Assembly (NCBI GenBank): GCA_905182375.1
Contig: CAJJBF010000004.1
Coordinates: forward strand, 1-64,000
Direction: 5' to 3'
Length of the DNA stretch: 64,000 nucleotides
Source of the DNA: Flammeovirgaceae bacterium UBA4465
GTDB taxonomy: Bacteria; Bacteroidota; Bacteroidia; Cytophagales; Cyclobacteriaceae
The notes beneath the pieces were generated by a model. The model did not search any database and was not told the origin of the DNA. It saw only the letters and a list, made by a program, of their open reading frames with translations. Numbering within the stretch: the first letter of the stretch is position 1; the number at the start of each line of letters is the position of its first letter. Both the position numbers and the translations under genes were made by a program. Positions 8,912-16,814 of the stretch are shown here, piece by piece.

Positions 8912-11900
8912 ATGTATTTAATCTTTGATACTGAAACTACCGGACTTCCTCTGCGTAGGAATGCGCCTATAGAAGAGGTAGATAACTGGCCTAGATTGGT
9001 TCAAATTGCATGGCAAGTGCATGATGCTTTTGGTAACTTAAAGTCTCAAGGAAATAAAATCATCAAACCAGAGGGCTACACCATTCCCTTCAATGCACAA
9101 AAAATTCATGGGATAACTACTGAAAGAGCTCTTCTTGAAGGAGATTCACTCAAATCGGTACTTGATTTGTTTGCCGGAGAGCTCAAAAACATACAAGTCC
9201 TTGTGGGTCACAATATTGACTTTGACAATAAAATTGTGGGTGCTGAGTTTTTTCGATGTAACTCCCAAAATTTACTTGCCGATTTTCCGAGCATAGATAC
9301 CTGTTTTCAAACCAAAGAGTTCACGCAACTCAGAGGAGGCATCGGAGGTCGATTAAAAGCACCTAAATTAATTGAACTTTATGAGAAACTTTTTGGGACG
9401 TCTTTTGGAGATGCACATGATGCCGCCTATGATGTAGATGCTACTGCGAAATCTTTTTTTGAATGTCTCCGCAGGGGAATCCTTGAACCGTTTGAACCCA
9501 TCCCAAAAGAGGATATAAAATATCAGGCTCCAGAACTCGAAAAAGCAAATTTCTCCGTCATCGAGGAAAAAGAAATCGTTGTTAAAAAGCAAGATACGCA
9601 AGCGCTCAGTAAAAGTGAATTTACGCACCTTCACCTCCATTCTCAATTCTCCGTACTTCAGGCAACTCCCGAACTCGATGGGATCTTTGAAAAAGCAACT
9701 GCTCTCAAGATGAGTGCAGTTGCGATTACTGATCTAAGCAACTTATTTGGCGCTTTTAAATTTGTTCGCTTGGCTAAAAAGTACGATATAAAACCTATTA
9801 TAGGATGTGAGTTTTATGTGGCCGAAGAACGAAAAAAGACAAAATTCACCAAAGACAGTCCTGACAAAAGGTTTCAACAAGTCCTCTTAGCTAAAAATAA
9901 AAAGGGTTATCAAAATTTAGTCAAGCTGAGCTCTCTTGCCTATATCGAAGGCAATTATGGCCTTTATCCCCGAATAGATAAAGACCTGATTATTGAACAT
10001 AGCGAAGGATTAATCGCGCTAAGTGGTGGTTTGAGAGGGGAGATTCCAAATTTAATACTTAATGTGGGTGAGACCCAGGCAGAAGAAGCCCTGAAGTGGT
10101 GGAAGGACGCTTTTGGTGATGACTTTTATCTCGAATTGAACCGGCACGGTATCCCTGAAGAAGACCATCTGAATCAAATATTAAATCGATTTTCTTCATC
10201 CTATGGTATCAAAACCATCGCTGCTAATGAATTGTTCTATTTGAATCAAGAAGATGCAAAGGCCCATGATGTGCTGATCTGCATTAAAGAAAATGAAAAA
10301 CAAAGTACACCCATAGGTAGAGGACGTGGATTTAGACACGGAATGGTCAACGATCAATATTTTTTTAAGAGTCAAGAAGAGATGAAAATTTTATTTGATG
10401 ATCTTCCTGAGGCCATAGAAAATATTAGTGCGCTGGTTTCCAAAATAGAACATTTTGAGTTGGAGCGCGAGGTGCTATTACCCGACTTTGATATTCCTGA
10501 ATCTTTTTTAAATCAACAAGATCAATCAGACGGTGGAAAGCGTGGAGAAAATGCCTATTTAAGAGACCTCACCTACAAAGGTGCGGAAAAAAGATATGAA
10601 CAGATCGACCATACATTAACAGAGCGCATTGATTTTGAGTTAGAAACCATACAAAATACGGGCTATCCTGGCTATTTTTTGATCGTCCAAGATTTCACCT
10701 CAAAAGCGCGTGAAATGGGGGTCGCTGTCGGGCCTGGACGAGGGTCTGCCGCAGGTAGTGTCGTCGCTTATTGTATTGGTATTACCAATGTCGATCCGAT
10801 TGCTTATAATTTACTTTTCGAACGGTTTTTAAATCCTGATCGGGTCTCACTTCCCGATATTGATATTGATTTTGACAATGAAGGTAGGGAAAAAGTAATC
10901 AATTACGTTGTCAATAAATATGGGTTCAATCAAGTAGCCCAAATCATTACTTACGGCACCATGGCGCCAAAATCTGCCATAAGAGATGCGGGTCGTGTCA
11001 TGGAGTTACCCCTATCAGAGACGGACAAAATTGCCAAATTGATTCCCGAAAGACCCGGAACTAATTTTATACAAGCATTGAAAGAGGTTCCTAGCCTCAA
11101 GTCCATGCAGAAGGGAAGTGATTTACCCTCTCAGGTATTAAATCAAGCCGTGATTTTAGAAGGATCCCTGAGGAATACGGGGATTCATGCATGTGGGGTG
11201 ATCATCACGCCTAAAGACATGTCCAATTATGTCCCCATGGCTCGAGCAAAAGATTCTGAATTGCTCATCACCCAATTCGATAACAGTGTCGTAGAATCAG
11301 CAGGTATGCTGAAAATGGATTTTCTGGGATTAAGGACGCTTTCTATCATTAAAACAGCGGTAGAAAACATAGACAAGAGGAATGGTATTCAAATTGACAT
11401 TGATCTCATCCCTTTAGATGATAAAGCTACCTATGAATTATATCAAAAAGGAGCAACCAACGGAACCTTTCAGTTCGAGTCTCCTGGTATGCAAAAACAT
11501 CTCCAAGCCTTGAAACCTGATAAATTTGAAGATCTAATTGCTATGAATGCGCTCTATCGCCCCGGGCCGATGGAATACATCCCCAACTTCATCAGTCGTA
11601 AGCATGGTACAGAAAAAATCCATTATGATTTACCAGATATGGAAGAATATCTGGCAGAGACCTATGGTATCACTGTTTACCAAGAGCAAGTCATGCTACT
11701 CTCTCAAAAAATAGCTGGCTTTAGCAAAGGAGAAGCCGATGTTTTGAGGAAAGCCATGGGCAAGAAAATATTCAAGTTACTTGAAGAACTCAAACCCAAG
11801 TTCATAAATCAAGCCAAAGCGAAAGGTCATGATCAGACCAGTCTCGAGAAAATATGGAAGGATTGGGAAGCTTTTGCTGCCTATGCTTTCAATAAATCTC

Positions 11901-13129
11901 ATAGTACCTGCTACTCTGTGGTAGCCTATCAAACGGGGTATCTTAAGGCCAATTATCCCGCTGAATATATGGCGGCCGTCTTGACTCACAATCAAAATAA
12001 TATTGATAAAGTCACTTTTTTCATGGAAGAATGCCGGAATCAAAATATCGTGGTTTTGGGTCCTGATGTCAATGAATCTGATCAGCATTTCACAGTAAAT
12101 TCAGCCGGTGAAATTAGATTTGGCCTCGGAGCCATTAAAGGTACCGGTGAAGCGGCAGTCCAAGCTATTGTGGCTGAACGAAAAGATGTACCCTATGAGG
12201 ATCTCTTTGATTTCGCAGTCAGGGTGAATTTGCGGGCAGTGAACAAAAAATCATTTGAAGCCTTGGCAAAAGCTGGTGGTTTTGATTGCTTCCCCGCCTA
12301 TCACCGAAGGCAATATGTGGAGCCTGATATGGAAGGGAATTCATTGATAGAAAGAGCCATTTCCTATGCCAATAAAGTTCAGGAGGAGGCTTTAAGTGCG
12401 CAAGGATCATTATTTGGTGGCGGGGAAAATAAGGGACTATCAAAACCAAAAGCAGGTGAAGTGGCTCCGTATGGAGAGATAGAAAAACTAAATATTGAAA
12501 AAGATTTAGTCGGCCTTTACATCTCGGGGCACCCTTTAGACGAGTACAAATTTGAAATGCGTTTCCTTACTAAAGGAAAAATCAGTGACCTAAAAGATCT
12601 GACATTGGTTAACGGCCATATATTCAAAATAGGAGGAATTATTAGTCAAGTGCAACATAGAATGACTAAAAAAGGTAGCCCATTTGGTCAATTTACATTT
12701 GAAGATTATAGTGACAGTCATACCTTTTTCCTGTTTTCAGATACGTATTTAAAGTTTAAGAGTTTCTTAGAAGTGGGCTGGTTTTTATCCTTAAGTGGAT
12801 CCGTTCAAAACAGATGGAAAAGTGAAGAATTAGAATTTAAAATCTCCAATATGGAATACTTAGGAGACATTAGAGAAAAAGCCATCAAGGGACTCGAAAT
12901 TCAAGTAAACCTTCAAGATATTAATGACAATCTCATTGATGAACTCCAAAAATTGGGAGAGGAGTTCCCTGGGAATTGTATGATCAAATTAAATATTTAT
13001 AACCGATATGAAGACCGCATGATCAATGTGGAAATGCTCAGTCGAAGCGTAACCATTGACCCGAACTATGCAATTATAAAAAAAATAGAATCAATGGTTG
13101 ACCTTAGCTATAAAGTACTGCTGAACTAA
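8912..13129 (+). CDS. dnaE: DNA polymerase III alpha subunit with N-terminal DnaQ-type exonuclease
   Basis: A 1405-residue replicative polymerase. Residues 1 to about 195 are a DnaQ-like 3'-5' exonuclease: DTETTGLP at 6-13, HNIDFDNK near 100, and HDAAYDVDA near 168, so the DEDDh residues look complete. A linker leads to the PHP domain (THLHLHSQFSVLQA near 237). The palm carries the catalytic PDIDIDF near 648, followed by finger motifs (YRPGPMEYIPNFI near 885) and a helix-hairpin-helix region. An OB-fold (HIFKIGGIISQVQ near 1235) and C-terminal domain follow. The extra exonuclease makes it longer than the usual 1160-1200 residue DnaE. Fusions of proofreading and polymerase activities in one chain are known from some Bacteroidota. 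It is flanked by a lipoprotein gene and thioredoxin. Confidence 0.95.
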   Translation: MYLIFDTETTGLPLRRNAPIEEVDNWPRLVQIAWQVHDAFGNLKSQGNKIIKPEGYTIPFNAQKIHGITTERALLEGDSLKSVLDLFAGELKNIQVLVGHNIDFDNKIVGAEFFRCNSQNLLADFPSIDTCFQTKEFTQLRGGIGGRLKAPKLIELYEKLFGTSFGDAHDAAYDVDATAKSFFECLRRGILEPFEPIPKEDIKYQAPELEKANFSVIEEKEIVVKKQDTQALSKSEFTHLHLHSQFSVLQATPELDGIFEKATALKMSAVAITDLSNLFGAFKFVRLAKKYDIKPIIGCEFYVAEERKKTKFTKDSPDKRFQQVLLAKNKKGYQNLVKLSSLAYIEGNYGLYPRIDKDLIIEHSEGLIALSGGLRGEIPNLILNVGETQAEEALKWWKDAFGDDFYLELNRHGIPEEDHLNQILNRFSSSYGIKTIAANELFYLNQEDAKAHDVLICIKENEKQSTPIGRGRGFRHGMVNDQYFFKSQEEMKILFDDLPEAIENISALVSKIEHFELEREVLLPDFDIPESFLNQQDQSDGGKRGENAYLRDLTYKGAEKRYEQIDHTLTERIDFELETIQNTGYPGYFLIVQDFTSKAREMGVAVGPGRGSAAGSVVAYCIGITNVDPIAYNLLFERFLNPDRVSLPDIDIDFDNEGREKVINYVVNKYGFNQVAQIITYGTMAPKSAIRDAGRVMELPLSETDKIAKLIPERPGTNFIQALKEVPSLKSMQKGSDLPSQVLNQAVILEGSLRNTGIHACGVIITPKDMSNYVPMARAKDSELLITQFDNSVVESAGMLKMDFLGLRTLSIIKTAVENIDKRNGIQIDIDLIPLDDKATYELYQKGATNGTFQFESPGMQKHLQALKPDKFEDLIAMNALYRPGPMEYIPNFISRKHGTEKIHYDLPDMEEYLAETYGITVYQEQVMLLSQKIAGFSKGEADVLRKAMGKKIFKLLEELKPKFINQAKAKGHDQTSLEKIWKDWEAFAAYAFNKSHSTCYSVVAYQTGYLKANYPAEYMAAVLTHNQNNIDKVTFFMEECRNQNIVVLGPDVNESDQHFTVNSAGEIRFGLGAIKGTGEAAVQAIVAERKDVPYEDLFDFAVRVNLRAVNKKSFEALAKAGGFDCFPAYHRRQYVEPDMEGNSLIERAISYANKVQEEALSAQGSLFGGGENKGLSKPKAGEVAPYGEIEKLNIEKDLVGLYISGHPLDEYKFEMRFLTKGKISDLKDLTLVNGHIFKIGGIISQVQHRMTKKGSPFGQFTFEDYSDSHTFFLFSDTYLKFKSFLEVGWFLSLSGSVQNRWKSEELEFKISNMEYLGDIREKAIKGLEIQVNLQDINDNLIDELQKLGEEFPGNCMIKLNIYNRYEDRMINVEMLSRSVTIDPNYAIIKKIESMVDLSYKVLLN

Positions 13130-13181
13130 AAAAATTATGTTAAAGTAGTAGTCATATTATTAATTGAGGTTACAAATTGTT

Positions 13182-13189
13182 TAAGTTTG
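13182..13189 (+). promoter_or_regulatory. Candidate -7 box of the thioredoxin gene (TAAGTTTG)
   Basis: An exact TAnnTTTG match 45 bases upstream of the preferred trxA ATG at 13235. The -33 region contains only an ATTG at 13163-13166, spaced 15 bases, shorter than usual. The location argues against a start at 13187, which would lie within the promoter. Confidence 0.45.
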
Positions 13190-13234
13190 CAACTTCAAAA
13201 AAATTTAATAAACAATAAGTTAAAGAAAAATTTT

Positions 13235-13558
13235 ATGTCAAAGCCAGTAGAAATAACAGATAGTAATTTTGAGGAGATCATCAACTCAGAAAAACCTGTA
13301 TTGGTTGATTTTTGGGCAGAATGGTGTGGCCCATGTAAAATGATTGGCCCCTTGGTTGAAGAGTTAGCAAATGAATTTGAAGGTAAAGCTATCATTGGAA
13401 AAGTAGATGTTGACGCCAACCCTGAAGTTTCTGCCAAATTTGGCATCCGATCGATTCCTACCCTACTTGTATTCAAAGGTGGAGAAATTGTCGACAAACA
13501 AGTGGGAGCAGTCCCCAAGTCGGTATTAAGCGAAAAAATAGAAGCCCAATTGGCTTAA
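13235..13558 (+). CDS. trxA: Thioredoxin
   Basis: A 107-residue cytoplasmic thioredoxin. The redox motif WCGPC lies at about residues 29-33 within LVDFWAEWCGPCKM, the cis-proline loop is SIPTLLVFKGG near 72, and the length is that of the standard family. The frame could be extended upstream to 13187, but the extra 16 residues (MQLQKNLINNKLKKNF) are not part of the fold and overlap the candidate -7 box, so MSKPVEITDSNF is taken as the start. It reduces disulfides in ribonucleotide reductase, peroxiredoxins and methionine sulfoxide reductase; an MsrA gene follows 2 kb downstream. A strong hairpin closes the gene directly after the stop. Confidence 0.95.
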   Translation: MSKPVEITDSNFEEIINSEKPVLVDFWAEWCGPCKMIGPLVEELANEFEGKAIIGKVDVDANPEVSAKFGIRSIPTLLVFKGGEIVDKQVGAVPKSVLSEKIEAQLA

Positions 13559-13595
13559 AATCTTAAATTAAATAGATCTTATTTAATTTAAGATT
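13559..13595. terminator. Perfect 16-bp hairpin between trxA and the convergent thioesterase gene
   Basis: Arms AATCTTAAATTAAATA (13559-13574) and its exact reverse complement (13580-13595) flank a five-base loop, starting right behind the trxA stop codon. The stem is AT-rich and followed by TATTT rather than a long T run, so it may work as a bidirectional terminator or as a 3'-end stabiliser. Confidence 0.65.
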
Positions 13596-13651
13596 TATTT
13601 AATTGGCTTTCAATGGTCAGATGTTAATAAATGGGGTCACTTACACAAATC

Positions 13652-14197
13652 TTAAATAAAGCCGACCACACAACGTTCCTCACTCAAAAGATCCATATCT
13701 TTTCTTGTAAAAGCCGATTTAACGTCTTGCATTCTATCCCTGAATGCAGCGCTGAACTCCTTGCGCTTTAAAGCCTCAAGAAACCTTCTAACCTCAATTT
13801 CCTCTTCCAATACCAATTCAGGTACCATTGCAGTCTTGTTGTCATCGCCTTTGGCCACCATCGTAAAATAAGATGAATTGGTATGCCTGGCTGTACCCAT
13901 CTTAACGTTTTCAGCTACTACCTTCATTCCCACAACCAAAGATGATTTACCTACATAATTCACCGAAGCATAAAACGAAACCAAATCTCCTACTTCAACA
14001 GGTTGAAGAAACTCAACATTTTCAATCGATACCGTCACACAATAATTACCCGCATGCTTACTTGCGCAAGCATAGGCCGTCTTATCCATTATGGATAATA
14101 GGATACCCCCATGTATTTTTCCACCAAAATTTGCGTAAGAGGGGATCATTAATTCAGTAATGGTAGTTTGGGAATTTTTAACTGTTTTGACTTCCAT
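13652..14197 (-). CDS. Acyl-CoA thioesterase, hotdog fold (YciA-like)
   Basis: A 181-residue hotdog thioesterase that hydrolyses acyl-CoA. The family signature is visible: NFGGKIHGGILLSIMDKTAYACASKHAG at about residues 23-50, with the catalytic Asp in SIMDK, and VSIENVEFLQPVEVGDLVSFYASV at 56-79. The C-terminal part contains a lysine/arginine-rich helix (RRFLEALKRKEFSAAFRDRM) beyond the single hotdog domain, giving a slightly longer protein than E. coli YciA. It is convergent with thioredoxin. The preferred chain length of the substrate cannot be read from the sequence. Confidence 0.85.
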   Translation of the reverse strand: MEVKTVKNSQTTITELMIPSYANFGGKIHGGILLSIMDKTAYACASKHAGNYCVTVSIENVEFLQPVEVGDLVSFYASVNYVGKSSLVVGMKVVAENVKMGTARHTNSSYFTMVAKGDDNKTAMVPELVLEEEIEVRRFLEALKRKEFSAAFRDRMQDVKSAFTRKDMDLLSEERCVVGFI

Positions 14198-14450
14198 GAG
14201 TTTACTTATTTAATAGCTTAAAGTTAGTAGATCTAGAATTGTTCAAAAACATTTGTACAACTTAATTAAATTTCTTTTTAAAGAAATTATCAACATGTTT
14301 ATTAACAACATGAAAAGATATCAAGTACTTTATCCACATTACAACTATATAATATCAACAATTTTTTGAGAATCTGAAAGAATGAAAGTTCCCTGTTGAT
14401 GTAATGCCAAACATATTGTCTAAATTGAGGCAATATAATTTGAGAAAGCA

Positions 14451-15650
14451 TTGAAATTTAGTGAACTAGGATTCCATCCAGACTTATTGCAGGGCATTGA
14501 TGCAATAGGTTTTGAATCCGCAACGCCCATCCAAGAGCAAGCAATTCCCGTCATTTTAGCTGGCAAAGACCTTATAGGATCTGCCCAAACAGGCACGGGA
14601 AAAACCGCTGCCTTTTTACTACCCATTATCAATGATATTTTAACTAAAAATGAACCTGAAGCAACTAAATGTTTAATCGTTGTTCCCACTCGGGAGTTGG
14701 CTATTCAGATAGATCAGCAGATGCAAGGTCTCTCCTATTTTACAAGGGTAAACTCCATCGCAGTGTACGGTGGTGGTGATGGGGATCTCTTTGCTCAAGA
14801 GAAAAAAGCCCTTTCTGAGGGTGCATCGGTCATTACAGCTACACCCGGAAGATTGATCGCCCATCTGAAAATGGGCTATGTTAATATGAAAAGTTTACGT
14901 TTTCTCGTACTTGATGAAGCCGATCGTATGCTTGATATGGGATTTCATCAAGACATTCAGAAAATCATTTCATTTCTACCCAAAAAACGTCAAAATTTGA
15001 TGTTTTCTGCTACGATGCCCCCTAAAATGAGAACACTTGCTAAGGAAGTATTGAGTAATCCTGAAGAAATTAATGTTGCCGTTTCCGTGCCTGCCGACAA
15101 AATTATCCAAGTGGGATTTGTGGTGCACGATACCCAAAAAATTCCCATGATAGAGCATGTGCTGAGTGCGGGGAATTTTTTAAGTGTCATTGTCTTTTGT
15201 TCGACGAAAGACAATACCAAAAATTTGACCAAATCGCTAAAAAAATTAAAATTTTCAGTAGCTGAAATACATTCAGACCTTGATCAAAAAGAGAGAGGTG
15301 AAGTACTTAATTTATTTAAAGCGAAAAAATTAACCATTCTAGTGGCAACTGATATATTATCTCGAGGGATTGATATTGAAGACATTGAATTGGTTATCAA
15401 TTATGATGTCCCCAATGATGTAGAAGATTATATTCACAGAATTGGCCGAACCGCTAGAGCAGCGGCCAAGGGTGTTGCCTTCACCTTCATCAATGAAAAG
15501 GAACAAAGGCAATTTGGTGATATTGAGAAATTCATTGGCAGAACCATAGATAAAGCCGAAATCCCTGTAAGTTTAGGTGTGGCTCCAGATTACAATCCTG
15601 ATCAAAAAAGAGCCTATCACAAGCCTTTCCACGGAAAAAAGCGTAGGTGA
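14451..15650 (+). CDS. DEAD-box ATP-dependent RNA helicase
   Basis: A 399-residue helicase with all the core motifs: Q motif (FHPDLLQGIDAIGFESATPIQEQ), motif I AQTGTGKT near residue 44, motif II LDEADRM near 150, motif III SAT near 185, motif V ATDILSRGIDIE near 302 and motif VI HRIGRTARA near 328. The short basic tail (KRAYHKPFHGKKRR) is like those of RhlE-type helicases. The start must be TTG at 14451: an in-frame TAA sits at 14436-14438 and no ATG precedes the Q motif. It probably remodels structured RNA in ribosome assembly, mRNA decay or cold adaptation. It stands alone behind a 250-base AT-rich gap. Confidence 0.92.
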   Translation: MKFSELGFHPDLLQGIDAIGFESATPIQEQAIPVILAGKDLIGSAQTGTGKTAAFLLPIINDILTKNEPEATKCLIVVPTRELAIQIDQQMQGLSYFTRVNSIAVYGGGDGDLFAQEKKALSEGASVITATPGRLIAHLKMGYVNMKSLRFLVLDEADRMLDMGFHQDIQKIISFLPKKRQNLMFSATMPPKMRTLAKEVLSNPEEINVAVSVPADKIIQVGFVVHDTQKIPMIEHVLSAGNFLSVIVFCSTKDNTKNLTKSLKKLKFSVAEIHSDLDQKERGEVLNLFKAKKLTILVATDILSRGIDIEDIELVINYDVPNDVEDYIHRIGRTARAAAKGVAFTFINEKEQRQFGDIEKFIGRTIDKAEIPVSLGVAPDYNPDQKRAYHKPFHGKKRR

Positions 15651-15732
15651 TTATTAGAAATAAAACGACCTAAAATCGTTAGAGATAAGATTATTATTTA
15701 TTTTAGTAACGATCTTTAATCGGCATTTTTTT

Positions 15733-15740
15733 TAGTTTTG
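15733..15740 (+). promoter_or_regulatory. Candidate -7 box upstream of msrA (TAGTTTTG)
   Basis: An exact TAnnTTTG match 23 bases before the msrA ATG. The -33 region is T-rich without a clear TTTG. Upstream, ATCGTTA and TAACGAT form a loose inverted repeat that could be an operator. Confidence 0.35.
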
Positions 15741-15763
15741 GATTTCAATATTTCAATTTTCAT

Positions 15764-16426
15764 ATGCATTCATTAAAACTTATCTCCCTCATCTTATTAT
15801 TTGGCGTCATGTTCTCTTCTTCATGTGTCTCCAATACCTCTGACTCTCAAAAGCGCAATAAAAATATTATTAAAGCAATTGCTAGCGACATAAAACTAGA
15901 TACGGCTACCTTTGCAGGTGGTTGTTTTTGGTGCATTGAGGCCTCATTTGAACAAATTGAAGGAGTCATTGAGGCCGTTTCTGGATACGCTGGTGGTACA
16001 AAACATAATGCTCGATATGATCTTGTTTCATCGGGCAAGACAGCGCATGCAGAAGCAGTTCAGATATATTATGACCCTAATAAAATCAGCTTTGAGACTT
16101 TGTTAGACATTCTTTTTACAGCACATGATCCTACTCAATTGAACCGACAAGGGCCTGATGTTGGAAAACAATATCGATCAGTCGTCTTTTATCATAATGG
16201 GGCTCAAAAAGAAATAGTGAGTCAGAAAATAAAAGATCTAAGTCCTGTTTTTGTTAGTCCTATCGTCACACTCATTGAACCTCTGGTCGCTTTTTATCCC
16301 GCTGAAGACTATCATCAAGATTATGAAAAAAAGAATCCGTATCAGCCTTATGTCTTGAGTATTTCAAAACCAAAAATAGATTTAGTAGCCAGAAAATTTA
16401 AAGCACTTTTAAAAGTATCTGAATAA
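15764..16426 (+). CDS. msrA: Peptide-methionine (S)-S-oxide reductase, lipoprotein form
   Basis: A 220-residue MsrA that reduces methionine-S-sulfoxide in proteins. The active site is FAGGCFWCIEASFE at about residues 50-63 and the GYAGG and AEAVQIYYDP blocks follow; the HDPTQLNRQGPDVGKQYRS region binds the substrate. The N-terminus (MHSLKLISLILLFGVMFSSSC) is a lipoprotein signal with cysteine near residue 21, so this copy is probably anchored in the cell envelope rather than cytosolic and repairs exported proteins. No MsrB partner is present nearby. A Dabb-domain gene follows after 51 bases and may be cotranscribed. Confidence 0.93.
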   Translation: MHSLKLISLILLFGVMFSSSCVSNTSDSQKRNKNIIKAIASDIKLDTATFAGGCFWCIEASFEQIEGVIEAVSGYAGGTKHNARYDLVSSGKTAHAEAVQIYYDPNKISFETLLDILFTAHDPTQLNRQGPDVGKQYRSVVFYHNGAQKEIVSQKIKDLSPVFVSPIVTLIEPLVAFYPAEDYHQDYEKKNPYQPYVLSISKPKIDLVARKFKALLKVSE

Positions 16427-16477
16427 TTTTCACCCTCAGAAGTTAAGCTCCTTATATTCAAGATTTAAAACTCACTC

Positions 16478-16807
16478 ATGATCACTCAGAAAAAAGAAAG
16501 TCAAAGTAATTTTATTCATATGGTCTTTTTTTGGTTAAAAGATACCTCGGATAAGCAGGTAGATGCTTTTAAAAACCGCACGATTTCTTTCCTTGATCAG
16601 GTAGATAGTATAGATACCTATCATGTTGGAATTCCTGCATCAACAGATAGACCGATCATTGAACGAAGTTATACCGTTGCTCTAGTAGCCACCTTTAAAG
16701 ATAATAAGGAACATGATATTTATCAGGAACATCAAGCACACAAGCAATTCATAGATGACTGTCAACACTTATGGGATAACGTGAAGATTTTTGATACCGA
16801 TAAATGA
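16478..16807 (+). CDS. Dabb family (stress-responsive A/B barrel) protein
   Basis: A 109-residue dimeric alpha-beta barrel domain: IHMVFFWLKDTSDKQVDAFK at the start, a middle strand SIDTYHVGIPAS, SYTVALVATFKDNKEHDIYQ, and the closing HQAHKQFIDDCQHLWDNVKIFD. Dabb proteins are found in plants and bacteria in stress or aromatic catabolism contexts, but their bacterial function is mostly undefined. The gene follows msrA by 51 bases in the same direction and ends 7 bases from the end of the convergent nuclease gene. Confidence 0.8.
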   Translation: MITQKKESQSNFIHMVFFWLKDTSDKQVDAFKNRTISFLDQVDSIDTYHVGIPASTDRPIIERSYTVALVATFKDNKEHDIYQEHQAHKQFIDDCQHLWDNVKIFDTDK

Positions 16808-16814
16808 AAATCCA

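Noticed and set aside
14294..14312. CATGTT/AACATG inverted repeat upstream of the DEAD-box helicase
   Set aside because: Six-base arms with a seven-base spacer in AT-rich sequence are too common to call an operator without comparative data.
14330..14338. TTATCCACA, a perfect DnaA-box match, in an AT-rich gap with nearby TTATCAACA
   Set aside because: A single nine-base match is expected by chance in 64 kb of AT-rich DNA, and there is no cluster of boxes or neighbouring replication-origin genes.
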